DNA of 64,000 nucleotides. Origin: Actinopolymorpha pittospori (GTDB lineage: Bacteria > Actinomycetota > Actinomycetes > Propionibacteriales > Actinopolymorphaceae). A program made the position numbers and the translations under genes. Positions 1 to 8,246 of the stretch are shown here, in pieces. Position 1 is the first letter of the stretch. The number at the start of each line of letters is the position of its first letter. Under the pieces are notes generated by a model, which was not told the origin of the DNA, ran no database searches, and was given only the letters and a program-made list of their open reading frames with translations. The stretch lies in assembly GCF_014873875.1 (NCBI RefSeq), contig NZ_JADBEM010000001.1, positions 1,860,001-1,924,000 on the forward strand. The letters are read 5' to 3'.

Positions 1-272
1 GCTACCTGCGCCCATGTTCCTTGGGACAATCACTCCGCGATCGCGACCGTATCCATCCACCGGAAGCCAGCTGGGTGTTCAGCGCCGAGCTCCAGGCCTC
101 GATCGAGGTCGAGCGGGTGCAGATCGACCACCGCACGTTGCCGGTGCCGTTCCATGGTCACGTCCTCGTCGTCTGGTCCACGCCGAAGCCGCCGCCACTG
201 ACAGCTCTTGCCGCCGACGGAACTCCCCTCGCCTCCGTCGATCTGACCGACCCGGCGTCGTCTGTGCGATAG
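1..272 (+). CDS. 3' end of an unrecognised gene (5' truncated by window edge)
   Basis: The frame with codons starting at base 3 is open from the window edge to a stop at 270-272, giving about 89 C-terminal residues. The composition is protein-like, with alternating hydrophobic and charged residues (for example HVLVVW and LTALAADG) and a GC-rich third position. No domain is recognised. It converges on the MFS gene, with only 27 bp between the two stops. The opposite frame (30-299, minus) is also open but is rich in Arg and low-complexity residues, so it is more likely the shadow. Confidence 0.4.
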   Translation, partial: YLRPCSLGQSLRDRDRIHPPEASWVFSAELQASIEVERVQIDHRTLPVPFHGHVLVVWSTPKPPPLTALAADGTPLASVDLTDPASSVR

Positions 273-299
273 CTCCGACTGCGGCCGTGAGCCCTTCAC

Positions 300-1709
300 C
301 TACTGGGGATCGTGCTGCCGGCCGCGCGCGAGCGAGAGGAACGTGCCGACCACGCAGCACGCGAAGAGCACCAGACCGGCCACCTGGAACGACGAGGCAG
401 ACACCCGGGCTGCGACCGAAGGACCCGCGACGACAGCGAGGACGAGTGCCGTTCCGGTGAGCCCGGCGACGTTCGCGATCGTCGAACGAACCGCCCCGGC
501 GACGCCACGGCGGTCGGGTTCGACGCTGGCCATGATGGCGTGAGTGTTCGGGGTCGTGAAGAGACCGGTGCCCACACCGATGGCCGCCAGACAGACGCCC
601 GTCACCCAGTACGGCGGATGCGCGGGAAACGCGAACACCAGTCCCAGCAGGGCGGCCGCGTGCAGCGCCACTCCCCAACTGCTGAGCACCCGGCTCTCGT
701 ACCGCCTGGCCAACCGGCCGGCGAGGGGCGCCGCGACCAGCGCGCCGACCGTCGACGGAACCAGCCGCAGCCCGGCGTCCAGGGCGGTCAGCCCCATGAC
801 GCGTTGGAAGTACAGCGACAGCAGGAGCGCGATGGAGAAGTCGGACACCGCGACGAGTCCGTGGCAGACGTAGGCAGCCGCCCGCGACCACACGGTGAAC
901 AGACTCAGGTCGAGGAGCGGGTGTCGCCGGCCGCGTTCGAACAGTACGAACGCCACGAGCATGCCGGCCGAGAACGTCGCGACGCCAAGCCCTACGGGGT
1001 TTTCCCACCCCCAGGACTGTCCACCGGAGAGGAAGACCAGCAGTCCGGTCAGCGCGACCGCGGACAGGCCCGCGCCCGCGTAGTCGAACGACTGCCGGGT
1101 CGTGGGTAGGTGGGGGCGAAGGAGGAGCAGCGCACCCACCAGGCCGATGACACCGAAGGGAACGCTGAACCAGAACACCGCCTGGCCGCCGAACCTCGTC
1201 ACCAGCGCCCCACCCACGACGGGCCCGGCCAGCCCGAACGCGGAGAAGATCGACGCGCTGATTCCCATGCCGGTGCTCAACAGGTCGCGTGGGAATGCGT
1301 CGGTGAGCAGGGCCGAGGAGTTCACGATGATGGCCGCGGCGCCGACGGCCTGCAGGATTCTCATCAGGATGAGGACGTCGGCTGATGTCGCTGCCGCGCA
1401 GCCCGCACAGGCGAGTGTGAACGTGGCGATGCCCGCGATGTAGAGGCGGCGACGTCCGAGCATGTCCGCGAGTCGTCCGAAGCTGAGCAACAGAACGGTG
1501 CTCACCAACCAGTACGCCGAGACGACCAGCGTGATCTGCGTGTTGGTCGCGGACGTCTGCCGAGTGATGTCGGGCAGGGCGAGGTTGAGCATTCCGGCGT
1601 TCAACGCCGGTTGGGAGACGACCACGACGTTCAGTGCGAGGACCCGCCAGGCGTAGCGTCGTTGGGCGGGGTCTGATCGTTCCTGGTCGTCGGGCTCAGA
1701 AGATCCCAC
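300..1709 (-). CDS. MFS drug-type exporter (DHA2-like)
   Basis: A 469-residue polytopic membrane protein read from a GTG start. After a charged N-terminus of about 20 residues come many hydrophobic helices. A motif-A-like FGRLADMLGRRRL loop follows helix 2, and long hydrophobic helices continue to the C-terminus, which is the pattern of 14-TM DHA2 (EmrB/QacA-type) proton-driven exporters. The substrate cannot be read from sequence. A TATCCT hexamer lies about 7 nt upstream of the GTG with no clear ribosome site, so the message may be leaderless. No regulator gene is adjacent. Confidence 0.85.
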   Translation of the reverse strand: MGSSEPDDQERSDPAQRRYAWRVLALNVVVVSQPALNAGMLNLALPDITRQTSATNTQITLVVSAYWLVSTVLLLSFGRLADMLGRRRLYIAGIATFTLACAGCAAATSADVLILMRILQAVGAAAIIVNSSALLTDAFPRDLLSTGMGISASIFSAFGLAGPVVGGALVTRFGGQAVFWFSVPFGVIGLVGALLLLRPHLPTTRQSFDYAGAGLSAVALTGLLVFLSGGQSWGWENPVGLGVATFSAGMLVAFVLFERGRRHPLLDLSLFTVWSRAAAYVCHGLVAVSDFSIALLLSLYFQRVMGLTALDAGLRLVPSTVGALVAAPLAGRLARRYESRVLSSWGVALHAAALLGLVFAFPAHPPYWVTGVCLAAIGVGTGLFTTPNTHAIMASVEPDRRGVAGAVRSTIANVAGLTGTALVLAVVAGPSVAARVSASSFQVAGLVLFACCVVGTFLSLARGRQHDPQ

Positions 1710-1782
1710 GGGAGAAGGATATTGGAGAACCAGTGCCTTCGGGGTGAGAGAAAGGCTCGGTTGTCAGTCTGGCCGTTCCGGC

Positions 1783-2457
1783 TCACACGTCGGCGTGGTC
1801 GCCGTCAGACGCGGGCAGCGGCTCACCGAACCAACGCCATCTCGTCAACGGCTCGCGGCCTTCCAGCGGTCCGCGACCCGTGCACCACAACACCGTCTGC
1901 CACCTGGGGGTGTCGAGTGGGGCGTCGCGAAAGAGTCGCCGCAGAACGCGGTCGCACAGGTCCACGTCCGGAGCCCAGGGGAGGTCCAGAGCCCGCGTCA
2001 CGTCGTAGGTGTGTACGAGAGTTTCGAGGATCCCCATGGCGGCGAAGCCTTCGGGATCAGAGACGCCGAAGATGTGGTGGGCCCGCACCTGGGGGGCTGT
2101 CGTACGCACGAGTGCGGAAAGGAAGGCGCCACACGCGTCCAGAACCTGTAGCAGCCCGTCGGTGCCGGAGTCAAATTCGACGAAGATGGAGCTGTTGGGC
2201 CCGCCGGTGCGCTTGGCGTGGAAGGCGAAGGGGACGTGAGTGGTGGTCGGCGGCGTCCTGGGAGCGATCTGCCCGGCGTAGGCGAACAGGTCGTCACAGA
2301 CGTGTTCGACGGTCTCCCAGCAGGTCCACTCGAGACCGTGCGCCAGAACGGACCACGCGTCACCATGGACCACGGACAGCGCCGTCACCGCGGCACCGAC
2401 CGCGGCGTCAACGTCGTCGGCGGTCACGGGCCGGCGAGGGTGGGACGAGGCGTTCAT
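1783..2457 (-). CDS. DinB / mycothiol-dependent maleylpyruvate isomerase-like protein
   Basis: A 224-residue soluble protein. The N-terminal half has a W-x-C-W-E-T-V-E-H-V-x-D-D segment and the middle an E-T-L-V-H-T-Y-D segment. These His-containing helices resemble the metal-binding four-helix bundle of the DinB/MDMPI superfamily, whose members often use mycothiol or bind a divalent metal. The start ATG overlaps the stop of the upstream small membrane protein gene (ATGA at 2454-2457), so the two are probably co-translated. The exact reaction is unknown. Confidence 0.6.
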   Translation of the reverse strand: MNASSHPRRPVTADDVDAAVGAAVTALSVVHGDAWSVLAHGLEWTCWETVEHVCDDLFAYAGQIAPRTPPTTTHVPFAFHAKRTGGPNSSIFVEFDSGTDGLLQVLDACGAFLSALVRTTAPQVRAHHIFGVSDPEGFAAMGILETLVHTYDVTRALDLPWAPDVDLCDRVLRRLFRDAPLDTPRWQTVLWCTGRGPLEGREPLTRWRWFGEPLPASDGDHADV

Positions 2458-2687
2458 CGAGGCTCTCCGCGGGAGTCGTGTCCGGATGGGTCGGACTGTC
2501 CAGGTGGGTCGGGCTGGTCACCTCGGTCGGGTACGTCACCGGAGCGACCGTTGGCGTCGCCGTCGGATCGCCTTCGGGAGCGGGCCTCCACCAGGACCAC
2601 ACCGACCGCGATGAAGATGACGAGCAGGAGTCCGTAGTGCACGGAACGAGTCTGCCGGACCACCCCGGCCGCATCGCCCGTGGGCAC
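2454..2687 (-). CDS. small single-span membrane protein
   Basis: A 77-residue ORF whose TGA overlaps the ATG of the DinB-like gene (ATGA), the main reason to accept it. Residues ~17-33 form one hydrophobic helix (HYGLLLVIFIAVGVVLVEA), followed by RSRRR and an Asp/Pro/Gly-rich, probably disordered tail. It looks like a single-pass protein with a cytoplasmic tail. The start is uncertain: a GTG at about residue 16, right before the helix, would also serve. Function unknown. Confidence 0.5.
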   Translation of the reverse strand: MPTGDAAGVVRQTRSVHYGLLLVIFIAVGVVLVEARSRRRSDGDANGRSGDVPDRGDQPDPPGQSDPSGHDSRGEPR

Positions 2688-2810
2688 CCGGGCGCTGCGG
2701 AGTGGGGCGATCAGGTGACCAACGGTGGTCAGCCCGCGGGGAGCGGGTCGGCGACCGTCAGGTAGCGGTTGACGGCGTGGCGCACCCTGGGATGGGGCAC
2801 GAGCGGGTCC

Positions 2811-3422
2811 CTACCGCGGTCGACGCAGCGTCAGGGACTGGAAGTTGGCGCTCTCGACCACGTGGAAGTCCACTGTCTCGAAGTACCGACTGGTGAACCG
2901 CTGGATCTGCTCGTCGGTACACCAGGAGAAGAACCTCCACGGCACGTGGTCGTCGCGTTCGAGCGGCCCTTCGTGCCCGCGTCCGCGATAGACGCCCAGA
3001 AAGAACAGTCCACCGGGCTTCATGACGGTCTGGATGGCCTCGAGCGCGGCGGACAGATCGGTGTTCGGTACGTGCAGCAGACAGTTGAAGGCGTAGACGG
3101 CGTCGAAGGAGGCAGGTGGCACCTCCAGGTTGAGGAAATCGGCGACCCGTGCGTCGACGCCCTTCGCTCGACAGTGGGCCACCATCACCGGCGACAGGTC
3201 GGTAGCAAGGACGTCAAGGCCCTCGTGCAGGAAGAACGCGCTGTCCTGTCCGGTGCCCGCGCCGACCTCGAGCAGCCGCTGACAGTCCTCCGCTCGGAGT
3301 CGTTCCAGGAACGTTTCGCGCTCCTGGCGCTTCCATTCCGGTTTCTCACTCCGTTCGCGGTCGGCGGCGCCACCGTCGTAGGCCGTCCGGAGGCTGTCGA
3401 GGACTTCGTTGTAACGGGTCAT
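2811..3422 (-). CDS. class I SAM-dependent methyltransferase
   Basis: A 203-residue Rossmann-fold methyltransferase. It shows motif I LLEVGAGTGQDS at residues ~50-61, an acidic motif II end (ATDLSPVM), motif post-I with VADFLNL, and motif IV FDAVYAFNCLLHVPN. The ATG at 3422 was chosen over a longer frame because it overlaps the TGA of the upstream kinase-like gene (ATGA). The substrate is unknown; the fold resembles small-molecule methyltransferases of the Methyltransf_11/25 type. Confidence 0.75.
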   Translation of the reverse strand: MTRYNEVLDSLRTAYDGGAADRERSEKPEWKRQERETFLERLRAEDCQRLLEVGAGTGQDSAFFLHEGLDVLATDLSPVMVAHCRAKGVDARVADFLNLEVPPASFDAVYAFNCLLHVPNTDLSAALEAIQTVMKPGGLFFLGVYRGRGHEGPLERDDHVPWRFFSWCTDEQIQRFTSRYFETVDFHVVESANFQSLTLRRPR

Positions 3423-4021
3423 GGTCGCTCCCGATCGGGACGTGGGCCGGATGGGACGGGGTGGTGAGGAGCGGGCGGTGTGGTGGGTTCGGCGTCGAGG
3501 CCGAGTTGGGCCAGCACGTCCTCGGCGCACTCCTGCGACGATCTCACCGAGGTGTCGACCAGGGCGGCGTAGCGCATCCCGTCGTGGATGTCTCGTGCCT
3601 GGCGGGACGCCCAGCCCACGGGACGCACCTCCGGCCGGGTTCGCTCTCGCGCTGTGAGCTCCGGGTCGGCACAGGTGACCCCCACCAGGCGGAGATCGTA
3701 GGGCGCGAAGACGCCCATGCAGGCATCCCGCAGGTCACGATCCTCATAGGGCAGCGAACCGTCCAGGATCACGTGGAAACCGGCCCGCGCCCACGTCGCG
3801 ACCGACTCATGGAAGGCCAGGACGACCGCTCCCGGGTCGCCAGCTGGGGAATCCCAGCCAGGATGGGTGTGCGGCACGTTGGGGAACGCCCGGTCGGCCT
3901 CGACCAGGACCGCGGGGACGGGCAGGCGCTGCTGCAGAGCTCTCGCCAGGCTGGTCTTTCCAGACGAGGACGGGCCGGACACCAGGATGACGAGCGTCGG
4001 GCTGGGCTGCCGATTCGTCAT
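3419..4021 (-). CDS. chloramphenicol phosphotransferase-like P-loop kinase
   Basis: A 200-residue protein beginning with a strand and Walker A motif (VILVSGPSSSGKTSLARAL, residues ~9-27). It continues with LVEADRAF, an HVILDGSL strand and VGVTCADPELTARERTRPEVRPVGWA. This follows the chloramphenicol 3-O-phosphotransferase (CPT) family, in which a small ATP-dependent kinase phosphorylates a hydroxyl group. The ATG just before TNRQP gives the family's usual length; the longer upstream frame lacks protein character. It is translationally coupled to the downstream methyltransferase. Whether it acts on chloramphenicol cannot be judged. Confidence 0.7.
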   Translation of the reverse strand: MTNRQPSPTLVILVSGPSSSGKTSLARALQQRLPVPAVLVEADRAFPNVPHTHPGWDSPAGDPGAVVLAFHESVATWARAGFHVILDGSLPYEDRDLRDACMGVFAPYDLRLVGVTCADPELTARERTRPEVRPVGWASRQARDIHDGMRYAALVDTSVRSSQECAEDVLAQLGLDAEPTTPPAPHHPVPSGPRPDRERP

Positions 4022-4463
4022 GGTGTCATTGTCGTGCCGACCACCTCCATCCGGAAGCCCCGACAGCGATGTCAACTTCTGCTTGACATTCGTCGGTGGT
4101 GGGCGGCTGTACTCCCGGGCTCGCGCAGCGGACCCACCAGAGGCGTCGTCGTGGGCCACCACGACGCGCGACAGGCGCGCGAGCATCTCCACAGGCTCGT
4201 CCACAGCCAGGGGACTGGCGGCGGGCGTGGTTCGGGCGCCGATGCCGGTCAGGGGTTCCGGAGGCTGGTGTCGGACGCTGAAGCCCGTCAGTTCGTGATT
4301 CAGGGAGAGACCGGGCACCCTGGGTCGTTGGGGACGGTGAAGGGTCCTGTGGTTTTCCACAGTTCGAGGGCTGTGGATGTGTCAGGTGACTGTGCGGCGT
4401 ACCTCATGGTGGCGACACCGCAGGACTCCGTAGCGTCCATCCCATGAACGAACGGAGTGCAGC
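4022..4463. other. gene-free divergent region with DnaA-box-like nonamers
   Basis: No convincing gene in 442 bp between the CPT-like gene (minus) and dedA (plus). It contains four nonamers resembling high-GC actinobacterial DnaA boxes: ATCTCCACA (4185-4193), TCGTCCACA (4197-4205), TTTTCCACA (4353-4361) and the reverse-oriented TGTGGATGT (4372-4380). Promoters for both flanking genes must lie here. Confidence 0.4.
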
Positions 4464-5165
4464 TTGAGCGCCCTGAACCTGGTGGCATCCAGTAGGCCGA
4501 CCGGTGGAGTCGTTGGCTGGGTCATCGGGCTGATGGAGACGCTGGGCGGGCCCGGAGCGGGCCTCGCCGTCGCCCTGGAAAACCTCTTCCCACCCATCCC
4601 GAGTGAGCTGATCCTTCCGCTCGCCGGCTTCACCGCGAGCCAGGGGCGGCTCAGCCTGGTCGGCGCGCTCCTGTGGACGACGCTGGGTTCCCTCCTCGGC
4701 GCGGTGGTCCTCTACTACATCGGTGCGCTGGTCGGCCGCGACCGCACCCGTGCGCTCGCGGCGAAACTGCCGCTCGTCAAGCTGTCCGACATCGACAGGA
4801 CCGAGGCGTGGTTCCTGCGCCACGGACGCAAGACGGTCTTCTTCGGCCGGATGGTTCCGATCTTCCGCAGCATGATCTCCATCCCCGCCGGTGTGGAGCG
4901 GATGCCGATGGCGATGTTCCTGCTCTTCACCGCCCTCGGCAGCGCCATCTGGAACACCACCCTGGTGATGGCCGGCTACCTCCTGGGCGAGAACTGGTCG
5001 ATCGTCGAGACCTACGTCGGAGTCCTGTCGAAGGTGGTCGTGGCGGCCGTCGTGCTGGCGGTGGTGGCGTTCATCGTGGTCCGGCTCCGTGGGCGCCGCC
5101 GCGGCAACCACGGGCGCAGGTCTTCCTCCGGCCGCCGCCGGCTGGAGGACGAGCCGGGCGAGTAG
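4464..5165 (+). CDS. DedA family membrane protein
   Basis: A 233-residue integral membrane protein of the DedA/SNARE-associated family. These proteins act in envelope lipid homeostasis, with undecaprenyl-phosphate and phosphatidylethanolamine flipping proposed for relatives. Family hallmarks seen: E-N-L-F-P-P-I-P-S-E near residues 39-48, G-R-M-V-P-I-F-R-S-M-I-S-I-P-A-G around 134-149, and a C-terminal helix followed by an Arg-rich tail. The start is TTG at 4464, with GGAG at 4454-4457 six bases upstream. Monocistronic; the next gene converges from the other strand. Confidence 0.88.
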   Translation: MSALNLVASSRPTGGVVGWVIGLMETLGGPGAGLAVALENLFPPIPSELILPLAGFTASQGRLSLVGALLWTTLGSLLGAVVLYYIGALVGRDRTRALAAKLPLVKLSDIDRTEAWFLRHGRKTVFFGRMVPIFRSMISIPAGVERMPMAMFLLFTALGSAIWNTTLVMAGYLLGENWSIVETYVGVLSKVVVAAVVLAVVAFIVVRLRGRRRGNHGRRSSSGRRRLEDEPGE

Positions 5166-5194
5166 CCACTCGCCGAGTCAGGCCGGCCCCGACC

Positions 5195-5839
5195 TCAGCT
5201 CTCCAGATAACGCAGCACAGCGAGGACCCGGCGGCTGTAGCCGCCGGTCCGCGCCAACTCGAGCTTGTCGAAGATCGCGTTGACGTGCTTTTCCACCGCG
5301 CTCTGCGAGATGTGCAGGTGGCCGGCGATCGAGGCGTTGGTGTGGCCCTGCGCCATCTGGTCGAGGACCTCGCGTTCGCGGTCGGTGAGGCGGCTCACCG
5401 GGTCCGTATGGGTCGTCCGCGCCACCAACTGTCGGACGACCTCCGGGTCGAATGCCGCTCCGCCCCCGCCCACGCGCCCCAGGGCGTCGAGGAACTCCTC
5501 CACCTGGGCCACACGGTCCTTGAGCAGGTAGCCGATCCCGCCGCCGTCGGCCGCGAGGAGATCGGCGGCGTACCGCTTCTCGACGTACTGCGAGAGGACG
5601 AGGACGCCGATGCCGGGCCAGCGGCGGCGGATCTCCAACGCGGCACGAAGCCCTTCGTCGGTGTGATGAGGCGGCATCCGGACGTCGGCCACCACGACGT
5701 CGGGCGTGTGCACGGCGACCGCGTCCAGCAACGCGGCACCGTCACCGACCGCGTCGACGACCTCGTGCCCCTCCTCGACGAGGAGGCGGGACAGGCCCTC
5801 CCGCAGCAGCACGGAGTCCTCGGCCAGGATCACCCGCAC
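5195..5839 (-). CDS. NarL/LuxR-type response regulator
   Basis: A 214-residue two-domain regulator. The receiver domain (residues ~1-120) has acidic D8, phosphoacceptor Asp52 (VVVADVRMPP), and a conserved Lys in GYLLKD. The C-terminal LuxR helix-turn-helix carries LTDREREVLDQMAQGHTN and SAVEKHV. Its start overlaps the 3' end of the histidine kinase gene by 10 nt, so kinase and regulator form one operon. Target genes are unknown; the divergent lysE or the kinase promoter region are candidates. Confidence 0.9.
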   Translation of the reverse strand: MRVILAEDSVLLREGLSRLLVEEGHEVVDAVGDGAALLDAVAVHTPDVVVADVRMPPHHTDEGLRAALEIRRRWPGIGVLVLSQYVEKRYAADLLAADGGGIGYLLKDRVAQVEEFLDALGRVGGGGAAFDPEVVRQLVARTTHTDPVSRLTDREREVLDQMAQGHTNASIAGHLHISQSAVEKHVNAIFDKLELARTGGYSRRVLAVLRYLES

Positions 5840-7182
5840 GGGAGCTCCACGGTGATCGTCGTCGGCCCACCGGCGGGGCTGTCCAACCGGAACGAGCCGT
5901 CGAGGGCGAGGACGCGGCGGGCAAGGCCGGACAGGCCACCGCCGTCCGGGTCGGCACCACCAACACCGTCGTCACTGATCCGTACCCGTACGCTCCGCCG
6001 CGGTCCGCCATCGCCGGCGTCGTAGCCATGACCGGACTCGTGTCCGCCGCTCCCCGGCCGCTCGAGGATCCCGAGGTCGACGCTGACCAGTGCGGCCCCG
6101 CCGTGCTTGGCGGCGTTCGTGACGGCTTCGCAGACCACGAAGTAGACCACCGTCTCCACCTGGGAAGGAAGCCGCTCGGGCAGGTCGTACCCGATCCGGA
6201 CCGGCACCTCCGAACGCTCCGCCACCGCCGCCAGCGCGTCGGCCAGGCCGAGGGTGTCCAGCGCCGAGGGATACACCCGCCACGCGACCTCGCGCAGGTC
6301 GCGCAGAACCTGTTGGGACTCCTCGTGGGCCTGCCGCAGCAGGTCGGCGTGCTGGTTCGGATCGTCGCTGCGCCGGGTGCGGCCGAGCAGCATGGCGAGG
6401 GCGACCAACCGTTGTTGCACGCCGTCGTGCAGGTCGCGCTCGATCCGCCGGCGTTCGGCGTCCACGGCGGCGACGATGCCGGCCCGGCTGGAGGCGAGTT
6501 CGCTGATTCGGCTCTGCAGGAGTTCGCGCTCGCTCGGGCCGAGGAACCGGCGGGCGAGCCGACGGTCCATGGCGGCCACCCCGGCCAGTCCCTGCAGGGC
6601 GAGGTAGAGCAGCACCAGGCCGGCGATCCCGAAGTAGAGGGCGAGGGGCCAGGTCAGGGCGATGCCGTCGGGTTCGAGTCCGATCGTCCAACCGGCGACG
6701 ATCGCGACCCCCACCACCGCGCCGTAACAGAGCAGGCCGAGCACCGCCCCGCCGAGCAGTCCGACCGGCCACCGCACCGCGATGTAGGTGAGTGCTCGTC
6801 GGTCACCGCGTGGGCTCGCGCTGTCGGCGCCGAGGTAGGCCGCCAGCCGGGCACGTTCGAGGTCGGCCAGGCGGCGGCTCCCGCTCTCGATCCGGTCGAG
6901 CACCCGGAGTCGGGGCCGCGGCCAGACCGCGACGGGAAGCAGCGCGACGCCGGCCGCGAGCAGGAAGACCACCTCGAGGACCGCGGTGAGGCTGCCGAGC
7001 AGGAGTCCGACCAGGAGTCGACAGGACCGGCGTACGACGCCATCCACCCGGCCTGGTTCCTCGACCCGACCCGGTTCTCCCACCTGGACGGGTTCCTCGA
7101 GACGAGTCGGTCCGACACGGGCCGTGGCGACACGAGCAGAGGCGGTCTTCTCACCGCCGGTCACCACGACGTCTGCTCCCAC
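5830..7182 (-). CDS. sensor histidine kinase (HisKA_3/NarX type)
   Basis: A 450-residue membrane kinase read from GTG. The order is a ~50-residue Val/Glu/Gly/Arg N-terminus with repeats of a VxEPGRVEEPGRV pattern, a hydrophobic sensor region at ~55-200 with about four membrane segments, a dimerisation/phosphoacceptor motif RRIERDLHDGVQQRL with His252, and the ATPase domain with N-box EAVTNAAKHGGA and glycine-rich DDGVGGADPDGGGLSGL. The sensing region resembles the DUF-type putative sensor domain seen in many actinobacterial kinases. It partners the overlapping NarL regulator. The stimulus is unknown. Confidence 0.88.
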   Translation of the reverse strand: MGADVVVTGGEKTASARVATARVGPTRLEEPVQVGEPGRVEEPGRVDGVVRRSCRLLVGLLLGSLTAVLEVVFLLAAGVALLPVAVWPRPRLRVLDRIESGSRRLADLERARLAAYLGADSASPRGDRRALTYIAVRWPVGLLGGAVLGLLCYGAVVGVAIVAGWTIGLEPDGIALTWPLALYFGIAGLVLLYLALQGLAGVAAMDRRLARRFLGPSERELLQSRISELASSRAGIVAAVDAERRRIERDLHDGVQQRLVALAMLLGRTRRSDDPNQHADLLRQAHEESQQVLRDLREVAWRVYPSALDTLGLADALAAVAERSEVPVRIGYDLPERLPSQVETVVYFVVCEAVTNAAKHGGAALVSVDLGILERPGSGGHESGHGYDAGDGGPRRSVRVRISDDGVGGADPDGGGLSGLARRVLALDGSFRLDSPAGGPTTITVELPCG

Positions 7183-7309
7183 ACTCGCCGAGGGTAGTGC
7201 CGCACGGCGCGGGAATGTCGGGCCGGTGTCGGGGCGTTGCGCCGTGGTCGATATTCACGCCCTTTTGACGGCCGCCCGCGTGCGGCCGTTCTTCGTGGAA
7301 GGAGGGAAC

Positions 7310-7948
7310 ATGAGCCACACCCTGCTCGTCACCTTCATCGTCGCGGTCGCTCTCATCAGCGCCGTACCAGGCCCGGACATGATGTACATCGTCGCCAACG
7401 CGCTCGTCGGCGGACGGCGGTCCGGAGTGGTCTCGGCGCTTGGCATGTCGACCGGCCTCGCGGCGCACACCGTCGCCGCGGCGTTCGGCCTGGGCATGCT
7501 CATCCAGGCCGCCCCTCTCGTCCTCGAAGCCATCCGGGTCCTGGGGGCGTTGTTCCTGATCTACCTCGCCGTGATGACATGGCGGGCCAGTCGGGGCCGT
7601 GGAACCACCATCGAGGTGGAGTCCCGGCCGCGGCCGCTGTCCCGGGTGTATGGCATGGCCGTCCTCACCAACCTGGCCAACCCGAAGGTGATTCTGTTCT
7701 ACCTCGCGTTCCTGCCACAGTTCCTCACCAAGGGCGAGGGAAGCTGGCCCGCGACCGTACAGTTCCTCGTCCTCGGTGGGCTGTTCATCCTGGTGGGGCT
7801 GGTGGTCGACGCCTCGGTCGGAACGCTGGCCGGCTCCATGCCGGAGCGCATGCTGCGCCGCGAGGGGTTCCGGCGTTGGCTCGAACGTGTGTCCGCCGGG
7901 GTGTTCGGTGGGCTCGCGATCCGGCTCGCCATGGACGCCGCCCGCTAG
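7310..7948 (+). CDS. LysE/RhtB family amino-acid exporter
   Basis: A 212-residue, six-helix exporter. It has the family's N-terminal ...ISAVPGPDMMYIVANALVGGRR segment, then GMSTGLAAHTVAAAFGL, and the mid-protein NLANPKVILFYLAFLPQF motif. The ATG at 7310 follows a strong AAGGAGG at 7299-7305; longer upstream frames lack a ribosome site. It exports amino acids or derivatives by proton exchange, substrate unspecified. The TAG stop lies inside the CTAG that borders the adjacent MITE-like element, so insertion of that element may have defined the C-terminus. Confidence 0.88.
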   Translation: MSHTLLVTFIVAVALISAVPGPDMMYIVANALVGGRRSGVVSALGMSTGLAAHTVAAAFGLGMLIQAAPLVLEAIRVLGALFLIYLAVMTWRASRGRGTTIEVESRPRPLSRVYGMAVLTNLANPKVILFYLAFLPQFLTKGEGSWPATVQFLVLGGLFILVGLVVDASVGTLAGSMPERMLRREGFRRWLERVSAGVFGGLAIRLAMDAAR

Positions 7949-8111
7949 GGTGCGTCTCCCAAATCCTGCCTGACTCGCGATACCCCGCATCCACGCTGGC
8001 CACGTTGTCCTCGTCGCGCGTAGAACACCGCTACGCGCTCCTCCTCCGCCTCGCCACCGCGGCGCGGATGCACCGCTCGCTTCACCGGCTCGCTTTGGGA
8101 GACGCACCCTA
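7946..8111. mobile_element. 166-bp MITE-like element with perfect terminal inverted repeats
   Basis: TAGGGTGCGTCTCCCAAA at 7946-7963 is repeated as its exact reverse complement at 8094-8111. One more complementary pair outside (C7945/G8112) makes each end CTAG. The ~130-bp interior has no ORF of its own and is rich in CGCTCCTCC-like runs. Length, perfect 18-19 bp ends and lack of a transposase fit a MITE. TA/CTAG at both ends is what IS630-type elements (some targeting CTAG) leave behind. Family assignment is inference. Confidence 0.65.
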
Positions 8112-8246
8112 GGGGAGTTTCGACACACCCCAGGACCTGCCGGGCCCGGAATCCCTGTACTCATTGGATTCTGGGAGACATCGAGGCCCTGGCCAAGGGA
8201 CCGGGGGTACTTCGTCCCCTCGGGATGAAAGCCGGTCCCCGGCCAA

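Noticed and set aside
79..1008. Long open frame opposite/overlapping the MFS gene (309 codons, minus)
   Set aside because: Arg-rich, no hydrophobic or domain pattern; a high-GC shadow of the MFS gene.
4404..5111. 235-codon frame opposite dedA
   Set aside because: Composition (Asp/His/Arg-rich, no motif) is that of a shadow of the DedA gene.
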